Positions 54,405-64,000 of a stretch of DNA of 64,000 nucleotides are shown piece by piece. The DNA is from Gnetum montanum (taxonomy: Eukaryota > Streptophyta > Gnetopsida > Gnetales > Gnetaceae), in the NCBI GenBank assembly GCA_015680685.1, contig MNCI01011499.1, positions 29,380-93,379 of the forward strand, read 5' to 3'. The notes beneath the pieces were generated by a model that was given only the letters and a program-made list of their open reading frames with translations, was not told the DNA's origin and did not search any database. Made by a program: the position numbers and the translations under genes. Each line of letters opens with the position of its first letter. Position 1 is the first letter of the stretch.

Positions 54405-57400
54405 GGGCGGGCTTTCCTTAAGCCCATTCTAGTTATGGTGAAGCTAGTGGGGATACTATGCTATGCTAGTCTTCCCAAAGTCAACACTCCCTCCATCGAC
54501 ATGATCTTAGAGCAAGTTTCCCTATGCTTTTGACTAGGGATAAGGGAATTCCTTACTTGCCTCCTTTAGAACTTTAGTGTGATAATGCAGTCACACTTGT
54601 CTTAGTATACAGCTGAAATCATATTGGAGATACTATTGCCTAAGTCATCCAACATGTTCACTAAGTTTATAAAAAATGATCCTAAGATGCTTATAGAAGG
54701 GAATATGTTGGATAGTAGAGGCACCTAGGGGACCTACAAACTAGTCCAAATTTGGAGCATGCCATAGTTTTCTTATTATAATGCTAATAATACTTTGATG
54801 GTGGCATACCAAGCCCATACAATTTTCCAAAATCTTCCTAGCATAGTGTACCATTTGGCTAGGTAAGTATGATCATGATGTATGGTTTCTTTTAACTTTA
54901 CTATTATACCTACCTTTCCTTGGAACTATGAGTTTCTAACACTTCGAATGCTAATCATCTTGCAAGTATAAGGTTAGCAAAAAAGGCTTGCTCAGGAATG
55001 ACCAAAGGTTGGAGTTGCTCAAATTATGATGGGTGTATTTACCCAAGGCCCTATAATCAAACAGACAGTGTCAATCCATTGAACAGTGATTTTGATAAAT
55101 ACAACCAAGTCCTTGACCTAGCCTTTAATAGGTGTGTGCTCATTGAAATAGCCCACATTTGGTGAGTTTCTCTAAAACATCCTCTAAACCATATACTACT
55201 TTTGAGGCCTCCACACAACCCTTACCTACTAAGAAGAAGAGAGGTAAGAACAAATATGGTTTTGGATAAGTTAACATTTTTATGGCTATGCAGATTTAGG
55301 CTATTTTTATTCTAAATGTTCTAATGGTTTTGATTTCTTGTTCTTGTTGTATCTTGCTTATAGATAATGTTTTCATGCCTTAGCTAACTGACCATTTCTT
55401 TTATCTTGCAAGGGATTCCACCTCTTCCAAAATCACTTTGACTATTCAAGGATGTGTTGAGAACATCCTCATCTTGAAATTTGATGAGGTGGAAGTAGTA
55501 CAGTGTTGGTTGAGGGAGAAGCCACACAAAAATATTTAAGCATGCATTACTCATGTAGGTTTTCTTGATCTTTTCATTGCACCTACCCCAACCATTCCTG
55601 CTACTAAGATGATGAACATCATTAACTCCTTTGATAAGGAGGCCAAGACATTCATTACCAAATTTCATGGTGTATCAATCATCTTGCACATTGATGAGAC
55701 TACCTTTTGTGATCTCTTTGGTGCTCCCATTGAATGGATGAAGCTTGCCACTAAACTAGCTAAGTAGGCAAGCCACCATGAGGAGGTAGAGGCATGGTTT
55801 AGTGCTTACTATGGCCATTCTAGGTTGTCCTTGGAAGATTTCTAGGTCCTCAAAGCAAGGGAGTCATATCCCTCATTTTTATCCTATGTCTTTCCTAAGC
55901 TATTATCATAGAAGAAGGTGATTGACATTTCCCAAGCATGAACCATGATGAAGGTCCTCAAAGAAGATGCTCTATTTGACTTGGCTACTCACTTAACCAC
56001 TAGGTTACATGAGGAAATCCTCAAACTCCACAAGGACATTTCTACAATATTTCACATGCACAATGCATTTTTCATAGCATATTTGAAAATATTTGTAGAG
56101 TTATTGGTGGTGAGGAGGGGTGGACGATGTGTGCACCAAGACCTATCCCAACTTTCTAGGCCTTGGATAAAGCACATTTATCCAACCATGCAGATCCAAA
56201 TCCCACCATAGGAGATTAGGCAATCACTATCCATTACCACTAAGGAAGTTACAGGTAGGTGGTGTGTTTTCCCTAACAACACAAGGGTTGAGCCTCATGT
56301 CAATAGTGCTAACAATGACAGTGCCAAGGAACTACATGCTAATGCTAACGAGGTACCCAAAGCAAAGTTGAAGTAGTCCATGATGGAGGAAGCAACACCA
56401 ACAATGGAACAACCTTCTATGAGAAGGTTCATACTAAATCTTGGTAGGACTCATCATGTGGTTACCAATATGTTGCTAACTCTTGGCTATGTTTTAGTTT
56501 CTTCTATGTTTTGAGTTCTAAGGTTATAAGGTCATAATGTTGTTAAGTTGTTCTTATCTTTTTGGTTCATTTTCCTTATAGACAAGCAACAAGACATGAT
56601 GGCCCAAGTTGTAGCAATTGAGAAGGAGTAGAGGCATGTAGAGGAGGCTCTCCTAGAACAATATGAGAAGGAGAAATTGACTAATGTGTTGTTGGATGAC
56701 CTAAATTCCTTGTTTGGTTGACCATTACCAGGTGAACCCCTCATCATCATCCTAGAGGAGGAGGAGCCAGATATGTATTCACCTTAGTGTTGTTCAATTT
56801 TATTGTTTTATGTTTAGTATTAGTTTAACCATTTGTTGATTGTTATTCTTATTGTAGTTCCTAAGCCCAAAGTAGAAGCCTCTACCCCTATGTTTTAGAT
56901 GAAACCATGGGTAGAGGTTCCGGACAAGATGGAATCTATGCACAAATATCCAAGGACATCATCGATCAGTTGCAACAAGTTGCTTCTAAGATCAATAAGA
57001 ACTTTGCTTTATGATTTTCTTTGGTTTCTAGAGGTATATTTGATTATAAGGTTTTGCTATTAGTTATTCATGTTGTATATTATTCTTGTGGGTATATTTT
57101 AAGGTTATATCATTTATAGTACTTATAGTTGTGTGGGATCCCAATCATGACATGGAGATCGACTCTATGCCCCAACTCCCTCCTAAGGTTGAAAATGTAC
57201 CATAAAAGTTATATGAAATTTCTATTGATCTTGCAATTTCATGTGCAAAAGCTCCATGGGAGTTTCAAATGTCCAACAAATCCCTATGGGAGCAAGTTCT
57301 ACTTGGATCCTAGAGTAGGGTTGAGCATAAAAAGACCATGAAAGAAAATACAAGGCTAATTGCAAGGCATAGCTAAAGTGGCTTAAGGAGAAGACTACTA

Positions 57401-57871
57401 AATGATGTAAGATGGAGCTATTCATAGAGGGAATTCAAGCTAAGAGTGCCTACCAACTCTTTAAAAGCACTCTCACAGTGGTTGAATCTCCTACTCCTCT
57501 AGTCTCTATGGCTTTACGTGACGTTTCTACTACTCAGTTACCATCGACATGGATAGACATCAATGAGAGCAATATCCTCTTAGAAATCAATCTTGGGAAT
57601 GTGGATTATGCTCACATGATAGAGGATCAAATTATTCATTATTTGTAGGTTTGTCTTTAATATATTTCTCTATAATTCATTAAGCCAAATTCCCTATAGG
57701 TTTGATAATTTGATTTTATGTCATTTTATTTTTGTTAAGTTATTGGCTTATTTTTTGTATGCATTGATTACTAATTGGTTTTATGTTGTTATGTTATAGG
57801 CATTAGGTGATATTGGTGATCCCGGTGAGGGTGGAAATGGCCCACCACTTCCTCCTCTAGATGCCCTTTAG
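54405..57871 (+). pseudogene. Antisense multi-exon gene of element C, exons 2-8, product unknown
   Basis: Exons: 54405-54862 (KPILVMVKLVGILCY; donor GTAAGTAT), 54967-55243 (ends PTKKKR; donor GTAAGAAC), 55413-56443 (LDLFIAPTPTIPATKMM, TTFCDLFGAP, LKARESYPSFLS, FDLATHLTTRLHEEILKLHK, LSRPWIKHIY), 56582 to about 56774 (EKEKLTNVLLDDLNSLFG, acidic, coiled-coil-like), 56858 to about 57000 (MKPWVEVPDKM), 57120-57648 (WDPNHDMEIDSMPQLPP, STWIDINESN) and 57800-57871 (24 codons with stop; GPPLPPLDAL). Borders and peptides match B, and the last exons match A. The KKKR end of exon 3 could be a nuclear signal. Stops interrupt it. It may be a captured plant gene or an element-specific accessory gene. Confidence 0.75.
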
Positions 57872-58249
57872 CATCACTAGATATCCATTTAAATTTTTTC
57901 TTATTGATGGACACTTGATGTTTATGTTGTTTGTTGATGGCTAGTGTTCCAAAGTTCAAGTTGAAGACATTTTCATGTTTATTGTTTATTATTTAAACAT
58001 TTTGCCACACCATGTGGCTATGGCTATTTATGTTGTATATGTTTTGATTTTATTTTAAGTTTTGGTTTTGGCTATATCATTTTGGTATTATGGTCATATT
58101 CATGTTATGGTAAAACTATTTTATGTTATAAATGTTGTTCATGGCTACGTTGGCTAACTTGATTATAATGTTATGATGTAATGAAAAGGTTGAGATGGCT
58201 AGATAACAAGGCTATAGGGTAAATAGAAAAATAAGTTTTGAAAATGGTT

Positions 58250-58410
58250 ACCAATATAAGGCCATGGTGGGCCATAGGATTTTCCAATTTTAGACCATTG
58301 CAGGTCATGCAATGTTTGCCAGTTTAAGGTCTTAGCAAGCTATACATTATTTTCTAGTTTGAGGCCTTGGCAAGCCATATGTTCTTGAATGTTTTAGGCC
58401 ATGGAGAGTC
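58250..58410. repeat. Repeat cluster 1 of element C
   Basis: Four units with GGCCATGGTGGGCC-like cores and TTTCCAATTTTAGACC-like spacers, in the same relative position as in A. The first unit is nearly the same word as at 1860 in A. Confidence 0.72.
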
Positions 58411-58659
58411 CAACATTCTACAAAAGTGTCTTATAAATTTTCTAGTTTGAAAATTTTTACAAGGTTTTGCGTTTATACTAAAAGAGAAAGAAAAGGCTTT
58501 AATAAATAAAATAAAATAAAAGGTAAACTCTTAGGGTATATGTAAAGAAAATTTAAACTAAAGTAAAAAATTTTTTACAAATAGATAAAATGTAAACTAA
58601 GCTAGAAAGCTATGAGTACATATGGTTACATGGCTACGAATGCATAGAGTAGAAGGGTC

Positions 58660-59480
58660 AAGAGTGTATGTCATTTTTTCAAATGCTTCCTAATCTTTGA
58701 GAGGTTAGGCAATGTGTATGGCCTATTTTGCACAAGCTTGTACTCCCCATCCCCTTCATTGACAATGTTAAAGGGGAGCTCTTCCCATAATGTATCCCTT
58801 GACCCATTGTTCTTATTTTTGGCCTTCTCTGCTCCCTTGGGTTTCTTGAAATGTGGCTGGGAGTTTCTTTCTAAAACTCCACTTTAGACCCCTACTCCAT
58901 GTCTACATTTTTAACTACTAGGGGAACCGCATTATCACCATAGATGATAATTTCACCTCCCTCGTAAGGCAAGTAAATTTATTATTGAATAGGTGAATAT
59001 ACAACTCATAGTTAATCCAACCAAGGCCTTCATAGAATAAGGTTCAATCTTGGTATTTTCTCTACCATCAAGAAATTAGTAATTATGGGGAATTGCTTCC
59101 CTACCATAAAGTTTAAGGAGATAGACACCTTAATAGCAACCCATGATCCATTAAAGGATTGAAGAGAAAACATTGTCATGTATTGTATATGTTCTATCAA
59201 GAATAAATGTTCAACTATGGTATAAGGAATGATTTCATTGTAGCCCCATCATCTATGTACACTCTGTGTACTTTGTATTGTCCTACCTAAATAGTTATAA
59301 AGAGGGGAGCCTTGGTCACCTAGCTATTTTAAGGACTAGTTTTGATTTTGCTATTACAAAACACTAGTAATATTGACTTTGTCTCCCTAGGTAAAGATGG
59401 GATCATCACTACATGAATGGATTCTTCATTAGTGGAAATGTCCATGCTAATAGGGATGGAAGTCAATATCTTAACTAGCA
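58660..59480 (-). pseudogene. Aspartic protease of element C
   Basis: Minus-strand reading: ISTNEESIHVVMIPSLPRET, KAPLFITI, HRVYIDDGA, then KIEPYSMK (frameshift), RPWLD, SPIQ-IYLPYEGGEIIIYGD. It parallels A residue for residue in the readable parts and D in order. Frameshifts destroy it. The D-D-G-A triad is again visible. Confidence 0.74.
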
Positions 59481-62165
59481 CTTCATAGTATGTAGTAGAA
59501 CTCGTGACCAAGTCATATAGGTTGAGAGTTGTATTTTTTTTGTTTTAGAAATTATTTGATCTATTCCATTGAATTTATGAAGTCTCTATTATTGGCCATG
59601 GGCTTGTTATCCTTATCGTACTTAACTTCTTCAATGCACCCCCAAATTCACACTTCATGTTTTAGCTACTATTGTTATGGCTTCTCCTCTTTTCCTTTTC
59701 CTTAAGTTTTAAGATCCTTCCATGGTTTTCTAGTTGAAACAACCTAGGTTTTAGAGGTCATGGGTGTAGGTGATATGAGAGTGGGCTTTGGTGAGTCCAC
59801 TTTCTTCCATGCCTTAACTTGCTTGTCACTCTTGTCTTTGTGCTTTTTCATAGGTTTCTTCCTCTTCTTGGTTGGGGCCTTTTGGTTATCATTAGTTGTT
59901 TGGAAGGAAGAGGCTATTGCATTAGCCACCATGTGGGATCATTATTCTATTGTGTAGGTGGACTCAATTGTAATGGGATTGGGCACTCTAATTATGAAAT
60001 GTTTCTTGAATGATGTTAGTGATGGTATCCTCACAACAAAGGGGAACCTTGAGCTAGTGGAAGCTGAAGGACCCCTTTCATTAAAAGGAGGTACCCACAT
60101 CATAAATGGTTCCCTTACAAGCCCTAGGTCATGATTAATGTTAAACACTACTATGATGTATAGACTATTTTTGGCATTCAACAAGTCTTTATACACATGC
60201 ATCAACTAGTTTTGAGGCTGAACTAGGTTAGAAGCATCAAGTACCATCTCACCCGTATTTATCATCTTTTGTAGGTCATCTTTTACTGACAAGAAAAAAT
60301 TGGCATCATAACTAGGCAATTGATGATGGCGGAAAAAGTGGTCAAGCTTAAAAGATTTAGGTTCCTGAGGATCATCCTTGGTTGCTTGACTGGAGTCTTT
60401 AGCTATCTCACATACCCTCTCATTCCTCTTTCAAGCATTCTCGATCATTTACTTGTATTGTATTCTCCCACTCTTCAATAGTTGGTCCAAGAGTTCATAT
60501 GTCTTTAGAGGTAACTATTGTATTTTGTTCGATCTTTCTCCTTAAATTTGGACCTTGAAGTAGTCAATGTGAAGGCCCCAGATGTTGATGGTTGGTTATT
60601 ATGGTTGTTAGTAGGGCCTTAGGTTGGTTGGTTCTTGGCCCTTAATTGGTTGTCTTACTCTCTTTGGCTACCGTGGCCACCACCACATTGTTTTTCCTTC
60701 CCCTCTCTTTGTATTTTCATGTGTGTTGGTTTTTATATGCCACAAAGGTGAGGTCATGGCTAGCCTCTACAACATCCTCTATGTTCTTCCTTTTGGAGAA
60801 GACCTAACTTAGTGATCATGGATCTAGATAATACAACTTTGACTTGATGAAATTATTAACTGTCCCCTTAAATATAGCTAAAAGGTGAGTTTTAGATATA
60901 GGTTCTAATATCTCATTGAGCAAATTGTTCCATTGTTGGATGAACATTTGCACTAGTTTGAGGGATCCCTGCTTGACCTTCATTAGCTATTCAAGGGCGG
61001 TGTCAAGCTTTAAGTTGTATTTAAGTAGTTAACAAATTGCAAAATCAAGTCTTCTAATGAGGATATAGATCCTATTAGTAGGGCAAAATACTAGTTAAGG
61101 TCCTTCCTGATAAGGAACATAGGAAATATTCTTGTTATTATGTGTGGCCAAGCTTGTAATAACAAGCACTCGGGGTAGAAGATTATGAGATAGAAGTTTG
61201 GGTCACCTTCATCATTGGACTTGGTAAACTATAGTATAGGGAAACCAAGGGAAAGAGTTATAGGTGGGACTGCAAGACTGATGGGATCATCCTGATAGAA
61301 ATCCATGATTTTTATGGTTTAAGATGTAGAGGCCTTAAGTCTTTCTAACTCTTCAATTACATCCTAGATCATCTAAAAGGCATGGTCGATGGCCTAGGGT
61401 ACCCTTGTTGGTTGTGGAGTCTACACAAAAGGCTACACTATATGTGGAGAAACTTGTGGCCTTATTATTGATTACAACATTGAAGGAAGAGGTTGTGTCA
61501 TCATAGTGGCTGATAGGCTAAACAAAGAGAAAGATGTTTGCATTAGTATCTAGGGCACAAATAGGACAATAGGGAGTGTGTGATCCCTAGGTTACTTGGG
61601 ACCCCATGGTGGATCCCATCTAGGTAGTGAGAGGATTGGTGGTGGTCACAGCCACCGATGATGGCCACACAAATCAAGGTTGTGTGGAAAAAGGCATGGA
61701 GAAGTGAAATGTTATAGTCTAAAGCACCATTTGTGTTTGGTGCACTACTATGACAAGCATGAATCCAAACACGGTAAGGTAGGATGGGGTAAAGGATTAT
61801 GAAATTTGTTACATGGAAGAGATAAGGGGATGGAGGTAGGCATTCTGGACTTAGGAGTTTCTTATTGGAAAAGCCCACCTATGATGTTCTCATGTTCAAA
61901 TTCCACCCCAAACTTATCCTCTTCCTCTTGCTGCTCATCCAAGCTAGGCTTACTATCCTCCTCATCCATCTCAATTAACTAAGATAGGATTTGTGCATAG
62001 GTCTCAATGAGGGGCATCTAGTCATGTGGGAAAGGAATATATTACTTCTCATCATGGTGTATGAGCTCATACTCCCTCTTAGCTTCTACTTCCATCCTTG
62101 GAATCAACATGCCAACCTTAATCTTGACACAAATTAAGTTATATTGATCTTCATTTATAACTGAG
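59481..62165 (-). pseudogene. Gag of element C
   Basis: N-terminus at about 62165 (INEDQYNLICVKIKVGMLIP), acidic stretch (61900-61990, MDEEDSKPSLDEQQEEEDKF), core (LKLVQMFIQQWNNLLNEILE near 60930; FIKSKLYYLDP), zinc-knuckle-like HHQLPSYDANFF-VKDDLQKM near 60280-60320, and repeat motifs EPFMMWVPP, PFVVRIPS and HFIIRVPN at 60090-59990. Same layout as D and A; frameshifted and with stops. Confidence 0.75.
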
Positions 62166-62985
62166 AACTTAGGAATTCACCCTCTAAGTCTTAGAGATTA
62201 TCTACACTCAACCATGGTAGGGTCCTTAGGGTCATACATCCTTATAGCCTACTTCCTGGACTAGGTATCAATGAAGTTGAAGGGCAAGATGGTTGACTAT
62301 TTGAAAGACATATTAATGATGTCAAAATTTTGGCTAAAAAAATGTTTAATTAATGAAAGAAATAGAAATTCTATCAAATGGAATTTTCAAAAAAATCAAA
62401 AGAAGTATGGCTATCAAAGGTTGTGGGCTACAAAGAGTATGTGGTTGTCAAAAGGGGTATATCCCTTTACTTAAGAAAAATGCAAAAAATTTGGGTATCA
62501 AACCCCAACCACCCTAGGCTTGCTAGCAACACCAATGCTATAGATAATGAGGGAAGAAGGGGGCTAAGATGAAAAATATTATACCTCTCTTCATAGCATT
62601 GGGAGGGTTTACTTATGGCAAGTATGGTTTTGTGTGAAAACAAGGTGAAAACTTTAACTTTTCAAAGGTATGATTTTTAACAACCTACCAATCCTAGGGG
62701 GGAAAGTTTTACAGGATACCAATATTGGCTTTAAAATTTCCAACAACTGCTATGAAATTTTGTAAAACCCATATTACCTACAATCTCCATGATAGGATTT
62801 AGTGGTAAGAGGATATAGATGGCAATGTTGGTTTTGCAACAAATAGAGGTGTTAACAAATTTTGCAAAAAAATGTTTCAAAGGTTTTAAAAAATGATAGG
62901 CAATGCTATCAAACTAGCCAAGGTTTCAAAATGATAGGAAACACTATCAAACTGGCCATAGGTTTGGACATAAAATTTTGGTGGA
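62166..62985 (-). other. 5' leader of element C
   Basis: Between primer site and gag. It holds a direct repeat near 62890-62960 (aatgctatcaaact-gccaaggttt then aacactatcaaactggccataggttt). ORFs at 62271-62572 have no motif. Confidence 0.5.
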
Positions 62986-63004
62986 GGCCTTACTTCTAGT
63001 GCCA
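62986..63004 (-). other. Primer binding site of element C
   Basis: The minus strand reads TGGCACTAGAAGTAAGGCC, six bases (gttttc) from the LTR, the same spacing as in B. Confidence 0.8.
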
Positions 63005-63010
63005 GAAAAC

Positions 63011-64000
63011 TATTGCACATGAAAAATTTGGTTATTGGAAAACTAAAAATTCCTAGGTGTAGAATAGTTTTAACCCTAGATCCTAAGGGCCTCCAAGAAA
63101 CAAATAGGATACGAGGTGTCCTAGATGGTTTGGTAGATCACCCAAGGACTTCTAAAGTGTAAAAAGAGGTAATGAAAAAATGAAAATAAAGTAGGTCTAA
63201 TATAAATTAATGTAAAAAATACAAGAAATTTAAATTTAACTTGCATAAAAAAATGGAACTTTAAGCTTTATTGTAAAAATAAACATGGATTAGAAATGTG
63301 TACAAGGGTGCTTGAGAAGGTAGAGGGGTTCACTTTGCAAGCGTTTGGAATTTGGTGAATCTAGTAGCCTTGGGCACCATAGTCAGCTCCATGATTTGGA
63401 TGCTCTACAACTCATGAAAATTGAAATCTTGTTACACTCCTTAACAAATCTGTAGCATTGGTGATGTAGGGGGTAAGATGTGTGAGGGTTTTGAGTTGCA
63501 AACAAGAGCCACAATGGGAGTCTTGATTTCCACATTGCTTAGCATTGCTACCAAATGACACACAATCTCAAAGGGGGTAAGAATGGCTATAAAGGTTATG
63601 GGCTCTATGCTAAAATTTTCTCTCTTAAGCTCTTGGATGCAAAAAGAGTGGAACCTCAAAAATTGTGAATTCCCTCTATGGTGTTGGGGCTTGGTTTTTA
63701 TAGGGTTTTGGCCATAAACTTGGCTACAAATTTTTACCTAATTACTGACAAATTTTTACTACGTACAGGTGTTGCAGGTGTTCAAATCTAGCAAGGTTAC
63801 TATGTATGGTAAGTTTTGATATTCCTGTGGTATCAAAACCATTCTATTTGCCCTAAATAGTAAACGGGAATTGCACCCATACTAAGCCTTCCAATAGCAA
63901 CATTGGACCTACAAAAATCTCACTAAAAATATGACATCCATGCTATAGTATGACATCCACGTTGAAGCTGCAGGAGCCACACTAAAATCATAGGGTCACT
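63011..64000 (-). repeat. 5' LTR of element C, running off the window
   Basis: Begins TATTGCACATG and aligns with 28012-29000 for its whole visible length. About 460 bases should lie beyond the window, after which the rest of element G's right LTR is predicted. Confidence 0.82.

Larger units (their letters stand above)
28012..64000 (-). mobile_element. Element C: large Tat/Ogre-like retrotransposon, split by element B
   Basis: Minus-strand element: 5' LTR from 63011 past the window end, primer site 62986-63004, gag 62165-59480, protease 59480-58660, repeat cluster 58250-58410, antisense gene (exons on the plus strand at 57871-54405 and about 35726-35603), a tandem-repeat spacer 35150-32420, RT remnant 31830-31290, integrase 31280-30500, polypurine tract 29478-29463 and 3' LTR 28012-29462. 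Removing B (35735-53073) leaves at least 18.6 kb. The two LTRs align over the 1 kb that is visible on the right. It inserted into the right LTR of G. The parts join in the same order and orientation as in intact B, which supports this reconstruction. Confidence 0.8.

Noticed and set aside
1-64000. tRNA, rRNA, riboswitch or organellar insert
   Set aside because: No cloverleaf-like B-box context, rRNA core sequence or plastid/mitochondrial gene was recognised; the only tRNA-like matches are primer sites of LTR elements.

Overview
This window is nuclear DNA from a plant with a large, repeat-rich genome. A gymnosperm or another giant-genome lineage would fit, but the sequence alone does not decide the taxon. 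The composition is AT-rich, no open frame longer than about 350 codons exists, and nearly every coding trace belongs to a transposable element. I found no host single-copy gene, rRNA, tRNA, CRISPR array or bacterial feature.
Layout. (1) 1-9095: the 5' half of a minus-strand Ty3/gypsy element of Tat/Ogre type (element A), cut by the left window edge and carrying a solo Copia-type LTR at 3062-4250. (2) 9096-10808 and 20414-23283: remains of a minus-strand Ty1/copia element (gag trace, initiator-Met primer site, 5' LTR) plus unassigned DNA, split by element D at 10809-20413. D is a complete but gag-protease-only Tat-like element with two LTRs. (3) 23284-24570: reverse transcriptase of a decayed LINE, minus strand. 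(4) 24577-28011: element G, a plus-strand LTR element whose right LTR is interrupted by element C. (5) 28012 to beyond 64000: element C, a second large minus-strand Tat/Ogre-like element. (6) 35735-53073: element B, a complete 17.3 kb plus-strand Tat/Ogre-like element nested inside C, with two LTRs and a probable 5-bp target duplication.
A, B, C and D share one primer site (TGGCRCTAGAAGGAGGGC), LTRs opening near TGAAACACCAC where visible, and a gag-protease of Ogre/Tat type. B, C and D also share a polypurine tract, AACAAAGAGGGWCCAA. B additionally keeps RT, RNase H, a second (archaeal-type) RNase H, and integrase.
Most notable: between protease and RT, where Ogre elements are known to carry an intron, A, B and C all contain a multi-exon gene on the opposite strand. 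Its exon borders, splice sites and peptide motifs match across the copies. In C the gene starts near 35603 and resumes at 54405, because B landed in its first intron. The product is unidentified. Antisense placement explains how its introns survived retrotransposition.
Relative ages from nesting: G before C before B; Copia before D; A before the solo LTR. The elements are broken by frameshifts and by stops often sitting where a glutamine codon is expected, consistent with deamination of methylated cytosines.
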